From the NCBI GenBank assembly GCA_018806915.1, contig JAGKQI010000080.1, forward strand, positions 391,479 to 455,478: a stretch of DNA of 64,000 nt, given 5' to 3'. The position numbers and the translations under genes were made by a program. Below, piece after piece: positions 38,388-53,300 of the stretch (the first letter of the stretch is position 1; every line of letters begins with the position of its first letter). This DNA is from Phytophthora colocasiae (taxonomy: Eukaryota; Oomycota; Peronosporomycetes; Peronosporales; Peronosporaceae). The notes under the pieces were generated by a model. That model saw only the letters and a program-made list of their open reading frames with translations, did not search any database and was not told the origin of the DNA.

Positions 38388-41300
38388 CCCCGATGCGACC
38401 GTCGCCACAGACGCCACCACGGACGCTCCCGCCTCGACCACGACGACCACGACGGATGACGCCACTGACGCGCCTGCTGCCACGGTGCCGTCGACCGCTT
38501 CATCGGCTTCCACGTCCAGCGCCTCTGCTGCTACGGACGCTCCGGCCACCGACACTCCGGCCACCGACGCTTCGGCCACTGACGTACTAAACCCCGATGC
38601 GACCGTCGCCACAGACGCCACCACGGACGCTCCCGCCTCGACCACGACGACCACGACGGATGACGCCACTGACGCGCCTGCTGCCACGGTGCCGTCGACC
38701 GCTTCATCGGCTTCCACGTCCAGCGCCTCTGCTGCTACGGACGCTCCGGCCACCGACACTCCGGCCACCGACGCTCCGGCCACTGACGTACTAACCCCCG
38801 ATGCGACCGTCGCCACAGACGCCACCACGGACGCTCCCGCCTCGACCACGACGACCACGACGGATGCCGCCACTGACGCGCCTGCTGCCACGGTGCCGTC
38901 GACCGCTTCATCGGCTTCCACGTCCAGCGCCTCTGCTGCTACGGACGCTCCGGCCACCGACACTCCGGCCACCGACGCTCCGGCCACTGACGTACTAACC
39001 CCCGATGCGACCGTCGCCACAGACGCCACCACGGACGCTCCCGCCTCCACCACGACGACCACGACGGATGCCGCCACTGACGCGCCTGCTGCCACGGTGC
39101 CGTCGACCGCTTCATCGGCTTCCACGTCCAGCGCCTCTGCTGCTACGGACGCTCCGGCCACCGACACTCCGGCCACCGACGCTCCGGCCACTGACGTACT
39201 AACCCCCGATGCGACCGTCGCCACAGACGCCACCACGGACGCTCCCGCCTCGACCACGACGACCACGACGGATGCCGCCACTGACGCGCCTGCTGCCACG
39301 GTGCCGTCGACCGCTTCATCAGCTTCCACGTCCAGCGCCCCTGCTGCTACCGACGCTCCGGCCACCGACGCTCCGGCCACCGACGCGACCGTCGCCACAG
39401 ATGCCACCACGGACGCTCCCGCCTCGACCACGTCGACCACGACGGATGCCGCCACTGACGCGCCTGCTGCCACGGTGCCGTCGACCGCTTCATCAGCTTC
39501 CACGTCCAGCGCCTCTGCTGCTACGGACGCTCCGGCCACCGACGCTCCGGCCACCGACGCTCCGGCCACTGACGTACTAACCCCCGATGCGACCGTCGCC
39601 ACAGACGCCACCACGGACGCTCCCGCCTCCACCACGACGACCACGACGGATGCCGCCACTGACGCGCCTGCTGCCACGGTGCCGTCGACCGCTTCATCGG
39701 CTTCCACGTCCAGCGCCTCTGCTGCTACGGACGCTCCGGCCACCGACACTCCGGCCACCGACGCTCCGGCCACTGACGTACTAACCCCCGATGCGACCGT
39801 CGCCACAGACGCCACCACGGACGCTCCCGCCTCCACCACGACGACAACGACGGATGCCGCCACTGACGCGCCTGCTGCCACGGTGCCGTCGACCGCTTCA
39901 TCGGCTTCCACGTCCAGCGCCTCTGCTGCTACGGACGCTCCGGCCACCGACACTCCGGCCACCGACGCTCCGGCCACTGACGTACTAACCACAGATGCGA
40001 CCGTCGCCACAGACGCCACCACGGACGCTCCCGCCTCGACCACGACGACCACGACGGATGCCGCCACTGACGCGCCTGCTGCCACGGTGCCGTCGACCGC
40101 TTCATCGGCTTCCACGTCCAGCGCCTCTGCTGCTACGGACGCTCCGGCCACCGACACTCCGGCCACCGACGCTCCGGCCACTGACGTACTAACCCCGATG
40201 CGACCGTCGCCACAGACGCCACCACGGACGCTCCCGCCTCGACCACGACGACCACGACGGATGCCGCCACTGACGCGCCTGCTGCCACGGTGCCGTCGAC
40301 CGCTTCATCGGCTTCCACGTCCAGCGCCTCTGCTGCTACGGACGCTCCGGCCACCGACACTCCGGCCACCGACGCTCCGGCCACTGACGGACAATACCCC
40401 GATGCGACCGTCGCCACAGACGCCACCACGGACGCTCCCGCCTCCACCACGACGACCACGACGGATGCCGCCACTGACGCGCCTGCTGCCACGGTGCCGT
40501 CGACCGCTTCATCGGCTTCCACGTCCAGCGCCTCTGCTGCTACGGACGCTCCGGCCACCGACACTCCGGCCACCGACGCTCCGGCCACTGACGTACTAAC
40601 CCCCGATGCGACCGTCGCCACAGACGCCACCACGGACGCTCCCGCCTCGACCACGACGACCACGACGGATGCCGCCACTGACGCGCCTGCTGCCACGGTG
40701 CCGTCGACCGCTTCATCGGCTTCCACGTCCAGCGCCTCTGCTGCTACCGACGCTCCGGCCACCGACACTCCGGCCACCGACGCTCCGGCCACTGACGTAC
40801 TAACCCCCGATGCGACCGTCGCCACAGACGCCACCACGGACGCTCCCGCCTCGACCACGTCGACCACGACGGATGCCGCCACTGACGCGCCTGCTGCCAC
40901 GGTGCCGTCGACCGCTTCATCGGCTTCCACGTCCAGCGCCTCTGCTGCTACGGACGCTCCGGCCACCGACACTCCGGCCACCGACGCTCCGGCCACTGAC
41001 GTACTAACCCCGATGCGACCGTCGCCACAGACGCCACCACGGACGCTCCCGCCTCCACCACGACGACAACGACGGATGCCGCCACTGACGCGCCTGCTGC
41101 CACGGTGCCGTCGACCGCTTCATCGGCTTCCACGTCCAGCGCCTCTGCTGCTACGGACGCTCCGGCCACCGACACTCCGGCCACCGACGCTCCGGCCACT
41201 GACGTACTAACCCCGATGCGACCGTCGCCACAGACGCCACCACGGACGCTCCCGCCTCCACCACGACGACCACGACGGATGCCGCCACTGACGCGCCTGC

Positions 41301-44300
41301 TGCCACGGTGCCGTCGACCGCTTCATCGGCTTCCACGTCCAGCGCCTCTGCTGCTACGGACGCTCCGGCCACCGACACTCCGGCCACCGACGCTCCGGCC
41401 ACTGACGTACTACCCCCCGATGCGACCGTCGCCACAGACGCCACCACGGACGCTCCCGCCTCGACCACGACGACCACGACGGATGCCGCCACTGACGCGC
41501 CTGCTGCCACGGTGCCGTCGACCGCTTCATCGGCTTCCACGTCCAGCGCCTCTGCTGCTACGGACGCTCCGGCCACCGACACTCCGGCCACCGACGCTCC
41601 GGCCACAGTCCTACCTTCCCAAGTTGCGACCGTCGCCACAGACGCCACCACGGACGCTCCCGCCTCGACCACGACGACCACGACGGATGCCGCCACTGAC
41701 GCGCCTGCTGCCACGGTGCCGTCGACCGCTTCATCGGCTTCCACGTCCAGCGCCTCTGCTGCTACGGACGCTCCGGCCACCGACACTCCGGCCACCGACG
41801 CTCCGGCCACTGACGTACTATCCCCGATGCGACCGTCGCCACAGACGCCACCACGGACGCTCCCGCCTCCACCACGACGACCACGACGGATGCCGCCACT
41901 GACGCGCCTGCTGCCACGGTGCCGTCGACCGCTTCATCGGCTTCCACGTCCAGCGCCTCTGCTGCTACGGACGCTCCGGCCACCGACACTCCGGCCACCG
42001 ACGCTCCGGCCACTGACGTACTAACCCCGATGCGACCGTCGCCACAGACGCCACCACGGACGCTCCCGCCTCCACCACGACGACCACGACGGATGCCGCC
42101 ACTGACGCGCCTGCTGCCACGGTGCCGTCGACCGCTTCATCGGCTTCCACGTCCAGCGCCTCTGCTGCTACGGACGCTCCGGCCACCGACACTCCGGCCA
42201 CCGACGCTCCGGCCACTGACGTACTAACCCCCGATGCGACCGTCGCCACAGACGCCACCACGGACGCTCCCGCCTCGACCACGACGACCACGACGGATGC
42301 AGCCACTGACGCGCCTACTGCCACGGTGCCGTCGACCGCTGCATCAGCTTCCACGTCCAGCGCCCCTGCTGCTACCGACGCTCCGGCCACCGACACTCCG
42401 GCCACCGACGCTCCGGCCACTGACGTACTAACCCCCGATGCGACCGTCGCCACAGACGCCACCACGGACGCTCCCGCCTCGACCACGTCGACCACGACGG
42501 ATGCCGCCACTGACGCGCCTGCTGCCACGGTGCCGTCGACCGCTTCATCAGCTTCCACGTCCAGCGCCTCTGCTGCTACGGACGCTCCGGCCACCGACAC
42601 TCCGGCCACCGACGCTCCGGCCACTGACGTACTAACCCCCGATGCGACCGTCGCCACAGACGCCACCACGGACGCTCCCGCCTCCACCACGACGACAACG
42701 ACGGATGCCGCCACTGACGCGCCTGCTGCCACGGTGCCGTCGACCGCTTCATCGGCTTCACGTCCAGCGCCTCTGCTGCTACGGACGCTCCGGCCACCGA
42801 CACTCCGGCCACCGACGCTCCGGCCACTGACGTACTAACCCCGATGCTACCGTCGCCACAGACGCCACCACGGACGCTCCCGCCTCGACCACGACGACCA
42901 CGACGGATGCCGCCACTGACGCGCCTGCTGCCACGGTGCCGTCGACCGCTTCATCGGCTTCCACGTCCAGCGCCTCTGCTGCTACCGACGCTCCGGCCAC
43001 CGACACTCCGGCCACCGATGCGACCGTCGCCACAGACGCCACCACGGACGCTCCCGCCTCGACCACGACGACCACGACGGATGACGCCACTGACGCGCCT
43101 GCTGCCACGGTGCCGTCGACCGCTTCATCAGCTTCCACGTCCAGCGCCTCTGCTGCTACGGACGCTCCGGCCACCGACACTCCGGCCACCGACGCTCCGG
43201 CCACTGACGTCCTAACCCCGATGCGACCGTCGCCACAGACGCCACCACGGACGCTCCCGCCTCGACCACGACGACCACGACGGATGACGCCACTGACGCG
43301 CCTGCTGCCACGGTGCCGTCGACCGCTTCATCGGCTTCCACGTCCAGCGCCTCTGCTGCTACCGACGATCCGGCCACCGACACTCCGGCCACCGACGCTT
43401 CCGGCCACTGACGTACTAACCCCGATGCGACCGTCGCCACAGACGCCACCACGGACGCTCCCGCCTCGACCACGACGACCACGACGGATGCCGCCACTGA
43501 CGCGCCTGCTGCCACGGTGCCGTCGACCGCTTCATCAGCTTCCACGTCCAGCGCCTCTGCTGCTACCGACGCTCCGGCCACCGACGCTCCGGCCACCGAC
43601 GCTTAGGCCACTGACGTACTAACCCCGATCCGACCGTCGCCACAGACGCCACCACGGACGCTCCCGCCTCGACCACGACGACCACGACGGATGACGCCAC
43701 TGACGCGCCTGCTGCCACGGTGCCGTCGACCGCTTCATCGGCTTCCACGTCCAGCGCCTCTGCTGCTACCGACGCTCCGGCCACCGACACTCCGGCCACC
43801 GACGCTCCGGCCACTGACGTGCTAACCCCGATGCGACCGTCGCCACAGAGGCCACCACGGACGCTCCCGCCTCGACCACGACGACCACGACGGATGCCGC
43901 CACTGACGCGCCTGCTGCCACGGTGCCGTCGACCGCTTCATCGGCTTCCACGTCCAGCGCCTCTGCTGCTACGGACGCTCCGGCCACCGACACTCCGGCC
44001 ACCGACGCTCCGGCCACTGACGTACTAACCCCCGATGCGACCGTCGCCACAGACGCCACCACGGACGCTCCCGCCTCGACCACGACGACCACGACGGATG
44101 CCGCCACTGACGCGCCTGCTGCCACGGTGCCGTCGACCGCTTCATCAGCTTCCACGTCCAGCGCCTCTGCTGCTACGGACGCTCCGGCCACCGACACTCC
44201 GGCCACCGACGCTCCGGCCACTGACGTACTAACCCCCGATGAGACCGTCGCCACAGACGCCACCACGGACGCTCCCGCCTCGACCACGACGACCACGACG

Positions 44301-47300
44301 GATGACGCCACTGACGCGCCTGCTGCCACGGTGCCATCGACCGCTTCATCGGCTTCCACGTCCAGCGCCTCTGCTGCTACCGACGCTCCGGCCACCGACA
44401 CTCCGGCCACCGACGCTCCGGCCACTGACGTACTAACCCCGATGCGACCGTCGCCACAGACGCCACCACGGACGCTCCCGCCTCGACCACGACGACCACG
44501 ACGGATGCCGCCACTGACGCGCCTGCTGCCACGGTGCCGTCGACCGCTTCATCGGCTTCCACGTCCAGCGCCTCTGCTGCTACGGACGCTCCGGCCACCG
44601 ACCCGCCGGCCACCGACGCTCCGGCCACTGACGTACTAACCCCCGATGCGACCGTCGCCACAGACGCCACCACGGACGCTCCCGCCTCGACCACGACGAC
44701 CACGACGGATGACGCCACTGACGCGCCTGCTGCCACGGTGCCGTCGACCGCTTCATCAGCTTCCACGTCCAGCGCCTCTGCTGCTACGGACGCTCCGGCC
44801 ACCGACACTCCGGCCACCGACGCTCCGGCCACTGACGTACTAACCCCCGATGCGACCGTCGCCACAGACGCCACCACGGACGCTCCCGCCTCGACCACGA
44901 CGACCACGACGGATGACGCCACTGACGCGCCTGCTGCCACGGTGCCGTCGACCGCTTCATCGGCTTCCACGTCCAGCGCCTCTGCTGCTACGGACGCTCC
45001 GGCCACCGACGCTCCGGCCACCGACACTCCGGCCACCGACGCGACCGTCGCCACAGATGCCACCACGGACGCTCCCGCCTCGACCACGACGACCACGACG
45101 GATGACGCCACTGACGCGCCTGCTGCCACGGTGCCGTCGACCGCTTCATCAGCTTCCACGTCCAGCGCCTCTGCTGCTACCGACGCTCCGGCCACCGACA
45201 CTCCGGCCACCGACGCTCCGGCCACTGACGTACTAACCCCCGATGCGACCGTCGCCACAGACGCCACCACGGACGCTCCCGCCTCCACCACGACGACCAC
45301 GACGGATGCCGCCACTGACGCGCCTGCTGCCACGGTGCCGTCGACCGCTTCATCGGCTTCCACGTCCAGCGCCTCTGCTGCTACCGACGCTCCGGCCACC
45401 GACACTCCGGCCACCGACGCTTCGGCCACTGACGTACTAACCCCCGATGCGACCGTCGCCACAGACGCCACCACGGACGCTCCCGCCTCGACCACGACGA
45501 CCACGACGGATGACGCCACTGACGCGCCTGCTGCCACGGTGCCGTCGACCGCTTCATCGGCTTCCACGTCCAGCGCCTCTGCTGCTACCGACGATCCGGC
45601 CACCGACACTCCGGCCACCGACGCTTCGGCCACTGACGTACTAACCCCCGATGCGACCGTCGCCACAGACGCCACCACGGACGCTCCCGCCTCGACCACG
45701 ACGACCACGACGGATGCCGCCACTGACGCGCCTGCTGCCACGGTGCCGTCGACCGCTTCATCGGCTTCCACGTCCAGCGCCTCTGCTGCTACGGACGCTC
45801 CGGCCACCGACACTCCGGCCACCGACGCGACCGTCGCCACAGATGCCACCACGGACGCTCCCGCCTCGACCACGACGACCACGACGGATGCCGCCACTGA
45901 CGCGCCTGCTGCCACGGTGCCGTCGACCGCTTCATCAGCTTCCACGTCCAGCGCCTCTGCTGCTACGGACGCTCCGGCCACCGACACTCCGGCCACCGAC
46001 GCTCCGGCCACTGACGTACTAACCCCCGATGCGACCGTCGCCACAGACGCCACCACGGACGCTCCCGCCTCCACCACGACGACAACGACGGATGCCGCCA
46101 CTGACGCGCCTGCTGCCACGGTGCCGTCGACCGCTTCATCGGCTTCCACGTCCAGCGCCTCTGCTGCTACGGACGCTCCGGCCACCGACACTCCGGCCAC
46201 CGACGCGACCGTCGCCACAGATGCCACCACGGACGCTCCCGCCTCGACCACGACGACCACGACGGATGACGCCACTGACGCGCCTGCTGCCACGGTGCCG
46301 TCGACCGCTTCATCAGCTTCCACGTCCAGCGCCTCTGCTGCTACCGACGCTCCGGCCACCGACACTCCGGCCACCGACGCTCCGGCCACTGACGTACTAA
46401 CCCCCGATGCGACCGTCGCCACAGACGCCACCACGGACGCTCCCGCCTCGACCACGACGACCACGACGGATGCCGCCACTGACGCGCCTGCTGCCACGGT
46501 GCCGTCGACCGCTTCATCGGCTTCCACGTCCAGCGCCTCTGCTGCTACCGACGATCCGGCCACCGACACTCCGGCCACCGACGCTTCGGCCACTGACGTA
46601 CTAACCCCCGATGCGACCGTCGCCACAGACGCCACCACGGACGCTCCCGCCTCGACCACGACGACCACGACGGATGCCGCCACTGACGCGCCTGCTGCCA
46701 CGGTGCCGTCGACCGCTTCATCGGCTTCCACGTCCAGCGCCTCTGCTGCTACCGACGCTCCGGCCACCGACACTCCGGCCACCGACCCTTCGGCCACTGA
46801 CGTACTAACCCCCGATGCGACCGTCGCCACAGACGCCACCACGGACGCTCCCGCCTCGACCACGACGACCACGACGGATGCCGCCACTGACGCGCCTGCT
46901 GCCACGGTGCCGTCGACCGCTTCATCGGCTTCCACGTCCAGCGCCTCTGCTGCTACGGACGCTCCGGCCACCGACACTCCGGCCACCGACGCTCCGGCCA
47001 CTGACGTACTAACCCCGATGCGACCGTCGCCACAGACGCCACCACGGACGCTCCCGCCTCGACCACGACGACCACGACGGATGCCGCCACTGACGCGCCT
47101 GCTGCCACGGTGCCGTCGACCGCTTCATCGGCTTCCACGTCCAGCGCCTCTGCTGCTACCGACGATCCGGCCACCGACACTCCGGCCACCGACGCTCCGG
47201 CCACTGACGTACTAACCCCCGATGCGACCGTCGCCACAGACGCCACCACGGACGCTCCCGCCTCCACCACGACGACCACGACGGATGCCGCCACTGACGC

Positions 47301-50300
47301 GCCTGCTGCCACGGTGCCGTCGACCGCTTCATCGGCTTCCACGTCCAGCGCCTCTGCTGCTACGGACGCTCCGGCCACCGACACTCCGGCCACCGACGCT
47401 TCGGCCACTGACGTACTAACCCCCGATGCGACCGTCGCCACAGACGCCACCACGGACGCTCCCGCCTCGACCACGACGACCACGACGGATGACGCCACTG
47501 ACGCGCCTGCTGCCACGGTGCCGTCGACCGCTTCATCGGCTTCCACGTCCAGCGCCTCTGCTGCTACGGACGCTCCGGCCACCGACGCTCCGGCCACCGA
47601 CGCTCCGGCGCCTGACGAAAAAACAACCGAACCGACCGTCGCCACAGACGCCACCACGGACGCTCCCGCCTCGACCACGACGACCACGACGGATGCCGCC
47701 ACTGACGCGCCTGCTGCCACGGTGCCGTCGACCGCTTCATCGGCTTCCACGTCCAGCGCCTCTGCTGCTACGGACGCTCCGGCCACCGACACTCCGGCCA
47801 CCGACGCTCCGGCCACTGACGTACTAACCCCGATGCGACCGTCGCCACAGACGCCACCACGGACGCTCCCGCCTCGACCACGACGACCACGACGGATGCC
47901 GCCACTGACGCGCCTGCTGCCACGGTGCCGTCGACCGCTTCATCAGCTTCCACGTCCAGCGCCTCTGCTGCTACCGACGCTCCGGCCACCGACACTCCGG
48001 CCACCGACGCTCCGGCCACTGACGTACTAACCCCGATGCGACCGTCGCCACAGACGCCACCACGGACGCTCCCGCCTCCACCACGACGACAACGACGGAT
48101 GCCGCCACTGACGCGCCTGCTGCCACGGTGCCGTCGACCGCTTCATCGGCTTCCACGTCCAGCGCCTCTGCTGCTACGGACGCTCCGGCCACCGACACTC
48201 CGGCCACCGACGCTCCGGCCACTGACGTACTAACCCCCGATGCGACCGTCGCCACAGACGCCACCACGGACGCTCCCGCCTCGACCACGACGACCACGAC
48301 GGATGACGCCACTGACGCGCCTGCTGCCACGGTGCCGTCGACCGCTTCATCGGCTTCCACGTCCAGCGCCTCTGCTGCTACGGACGATCCGGCCACCGAC
48401 ACTCCGGCCACCGACGCTTCGGCCACTGACGTACTAACCCCCGATGCGACCGTCGCCACAGACGCCACCACGGACGCTCCCGCCTCGACCACGACGACCA
48501 CGACGGATGACGCCACTGACGCGCCTGCTGCCACGGTGCCGTCGACCGCTTCATCAGCTTCCACGTCCAGCGCCCCTGCTGCTACCGACGCTCCGGCCAC
48601 CGACACTCCGGCCACCGACGCGACCGTCGCCACAGATGCCACCACGGACGCTCCCGCCTCGACCACGACGACCACGACGGATGCCGCCACTGACGCGCCT
48701 GCTGCCACGGTGCCGTCGACCGCTTCATCGGCTTCCACGTCCAGCGCCTCTGCTGCTACCGACGATCCGGCCACCGACACTCCGGCCACCGACGCTTCGG
48801 CCACTGACGTACTAACCCCCGATGCGACCGTCGCCACAGACGCCACCACGGACGCTCCTGCCTCGACCACGACGACCACGACGGATGACGCCACTGACGC
48901 GCCTGCTGCCACGGTGCCGTCGACCGCTTCATCGGCTTCCACGTCCAGTGCCTCTGCTGCTACGGACGCTCCGGCCACCGACACTCCGGCCACCGACGCG
49001 ACCGTCGCCACAGACGCCACCACGGACGCTCCCGCCTCGACCACGACGACCACGACGGATGACGCCACTGACGCGCCTGCTGCCACGGTGCCGTCGACCG
49101 CTTCATCAGCTTCCACGTCCAGCGCCTCTGCTGCTACCGACGCTCCGGCCACCGACACTCCGGCCACCGACGCGACCGTCGCCACAGATGCCACCACGGA
49201 CGCTCCCGCCTCCACCACGACGACCACGACGGATGCCGCCACTGACGCGCCTGCTGCCACGGTGCCGTCGACCGCTTCATCGGCTTCCACGTCCAGCGCC
49301 TCTGCTGCTACCGACGATCCGGCCACCGACACTCCGGCCACCGACGCTTCGGCCACTGACGTACTAACCCCCGATGCGACCGTCGCCACAGACGCCACCA
49401 CGGACGCTCCTGCCTCGACCACGACGACCACGACGGATGACGCCACTGACGCGCCTGCTGCCACGGTGCCGTCGACCGCTTCATCGGCTTCCACGTCCAG
49501 CGCCTCTGCTGCTACGGACGATCCGGCCACCGACACTCCGGCCACCGACGCTTCGGCCACTGACGTACTAACCCCCGATGCGACCGTCGCCACAGACGCC
49601 ACCACGGACGCTCCCGCCTCCACCACGACGACCACGACGGATGACGCCACTGACGCGCCTGCTGCCACGGTGCCGTCGACCGCTTCATCAGCTTCCACGT
49701 CCAGCGCCCCTGCTGCTACCGACGCTCCGGCCACCGACACTCCGGCCACCGACGCTCCGGCCACGGACGTACTAACTCCCCGATGCGACCGTCGCCACAG
49801 ATGCCACCACGGACGCTCCCGCCTCGACCACGACGACCACGACGGATGCCGCCACTGACGCGCCTGCTGCCACGGTGCCGTCGACCGCTTCATCGGCTTC
49901 CACGTCCAGCGCCTCTGCTGCTACCGACGATCCGGCCACCGACACTCCGGCCACCGACGCTTCGGCCACTGACGTACTAACCCCCGATGCGACCGTCGCC
50001 ACAGACGCCACCACGGACGCTCCCGCCTCGACCACGACGACCACGACGGATGACGCCACTGACGCGCCTGCTGCCACGGTGCCGTCGACCGCTTCATCGG
50101 CTTCCACGTCCAGTGCCTCTGCTGCTACGGACGCTCCGGCCACCGACACTCCGGCCACCGACGCGACCGTCGCCACAGACGCCACCACGGACGCTCCCGC
50201 CTCGACCACGACGACCACGACGGATGACGCCACTGACGCGCCTGCTGCCACGGTGCCGTTGACCGCTTCATCGGCTTCCACGTCCAGCGCCTCTGCTGCT

Positions 50301-53300
50301 ACGGACGATCCGGCCACCGACACTCCGGCCACCGACGCTTCGGCCACTGACGTACTAACCCCCGATGCGACCGTCGCCACAGACGCCACCACGGACGCTC
50401 CTGCCTCGACCACGACGACCACGACGGATGACGCCACTGACGCGCCTGCTGCCACGGTGCCGTCGACCGCTTCATCGGCTTCCACGTCCAGCGCCTCTGC
50501 TGCTACGGACGCTCCGGCCACCGACACTCCGGCCACCGACGCGACCGTCGCCACAGACGCCACCACGGACGCTCCCGCCTCGACCACGACGACCACGACG
50601 GATGACGCCACTGACGCGCCTGCTGCCACGGTGCCGTCGACCGCTTCATCAGCTTCCACGTCCAGCGCCCCTGCTGCTACCGACGCTCCGGCCACCGACA
50701 CTCCGGCCACCGACGCGACCGTCGCCACAGATGCCACCACGGACGCTCCCGCCTCCACCACGACGACCACGACGGATGCCGCCACTGACGCGCCTGCTGC
50801 CACGGTGCCGTCGACCGCTTCATCGGCTTCCACGTCCAGCGCCTCTGCTGCTACCGACGCTCCGGCCACCGACACTCCGGCCACCGACGCTTCGGCCACT
50901 GACGTACTAACCCCCGATGCGACCGTCGCCACAGACGCCACCACGGACGCTCCCGCCTCGACCACGACGACCACGACGGATGACGCCACTGACGCGCCTG
51001 CTGCCACGGTGCCGTCGACCGCTTCATCGGCTTCCACGTCCAGCGCCTCTGCTGCTACGGACGATCCGGCCACCGACACTCCGGCCACCGACGCTTCGGC
51101 CACTGACGTACTAACCCCCGATGCGACCGTCGCCACAGACGCCACCACGGACGCTCCCGCCTCGACCACGACGACCACGACGGATGACGCCACTGACGCG
51201 CCTGCTGCCACGGTGCCGTCGACCGCTTCATCAGCTTCCACGTCCAGCGCCCCTGCTGCTACCGACGCTCCGGCCACCGACACTCCGGCCACCGACGCGA
51301 CCGTCGCCACAGATGCCACCACGGACGCTCCCGCCTCCACCACGACGACCACGACGGATGCCGCCACTGACGCGCCTGCTGCCACGGTGCCGTCGACCGC
51401 TTCATCGGCTTCCACGTCCAGCGCCTCTGCTGCTACCGACGATCCGGCCACCGACACTCCGGCCACCGACGCTTCGGCCACTGACGTACTCACCACCGAT
51501 GCGACCGTCGCCACAGACGCCACCACGGACGCTCCCGCCTCGACCACGACGACCACGACGGATGACGCCACTGACGCGCCTGCTGCCACGGTGCCGTCGA
51601 CCGCTTCATCGGCTTCCACGTCCAGCGCCTCTGCTGCTACGGACGCTCCGGCCACCGACACTCCGGCCACCGACGCTCCGGCCACTGACGTACTAACCCC
51701 TGATGCGACCGTCGCCACAGACGCCACCACGGACGCTCCCGCCTCGACCACGACGACCACGACGGATGACGCCACTGACGCGCCTGCTGCCACGGTGCCG
51801 TCGACCGCTTCATCGGCTTCCACGTCCAGCGCCTCTGCTGCTACGGACGATCCGGCCACCGACACTCCGGCCACCGACGCTTCGGCCACTGACGTACTAA
51901 CCCCGATGCGACCGTCGCCACAGACGCCACCACGGACGCTCCCGCCTCGACCACGACGACCACGACGGATGACGCCACTGACGCGCCTGCTGCCACGGTG
52001 CCGTCGACCGCTTCATCGGCTTCCACGTCCAGCGCCTCTGCTGCTACGGACGCTCCGGCCACCGACACTCCGGCCACCGACGCTCCGGCCACTGACGTAC
52101 TAACCCCGATGCGACCGTCGCCACAGACGCCACCACGGACGCTCCCGCCTCGACCACGACGACCACGACGGATGCCGCCACTGACGCGCCTGCTGCCACG
52201 GTGCCGTCGACCGCTTCATCGGCTTCCACGTCCAGCGCCTCTGCTGCTACCGACGCTCCGGCCACCGACACTCCGGCCACCGACGCTCCGGCCACTGACG
52301 TACAAACCCCAGAAGCGACCGTCTCCACAGACGACACCACGGACGCTCCCGCATCGACCACGACGACCACGACGGATGCCGCCACTGACGCGCCTGCTGC
52401 CACGGTGCCGTCGACCGCTTCATCGGCTTCCACGTCCAGCGCCTCTGCTGCTACGGACGCTCCGGCCACCGACACTCCGGCCACCGACGCTCCGGCCACT
52501 GACGTACTAACCCCGATGCGACCGTCGCCACAGACGCCACCACGGACGCTCCCGCCTCGACCACGACGACCACGACGGATGCCGCCACCGACGCGCCTGC
52601 TGCCACGGTGCCGTCGACCGCTTCATCGGCTTCCACGTCCAGCGCCTCTGCTGCTACCGACGCTCCGGCCACCGACACTCCGGCCACCGACGCTCCGGCC
52701 ACTGACGTACTAACCCCCGATGCGACCGTCGCCACAGACGCCACCACGGACGCTCCCGCCTCGACCACGACGACCACGACGGATGACGCCACTGACGCGC
52801 CTGCTGCCACGGTGCCGTCGACCGCTTCATCGGCTTCCACGTCCAGCGCCTCTGCTGCTACCGACGCTCCGGCCACCGACACTCCGGCCACCGACGCTCC
52901 GGCCACTGACGTACTAACCCCCGATGCGACCGTCGCCACAGACGCCACCACGGACGCTCCTGCCTCGACCACGACGACCACGACGGATGCCGCCACTGAC
53001 GCGCCTGCTGCCACGGTGCCGTCGACCGCTTCATCGGCTTCCACGTCCAGCGCCTCTGCTGCTACGGACGCTCCGGCCACCGACACTCCGGCCACCGACG
53101 CTCCGGCCACTGACGTACTAACCCCGATGCGACCGTCGCCACAGACGCCACCACGGACGCTCCGCCTCGACCACGACGACCACGACGGATGCCGCCACTG
53201 ACGCGCCGGCTTCCACGGGGCCGGCGACCGCTTCATCGGCCTCCACGTCCAGCGCCCCTGACCGACACTCCGGCCACCGACGCTCCGGCCACTGACGTAC

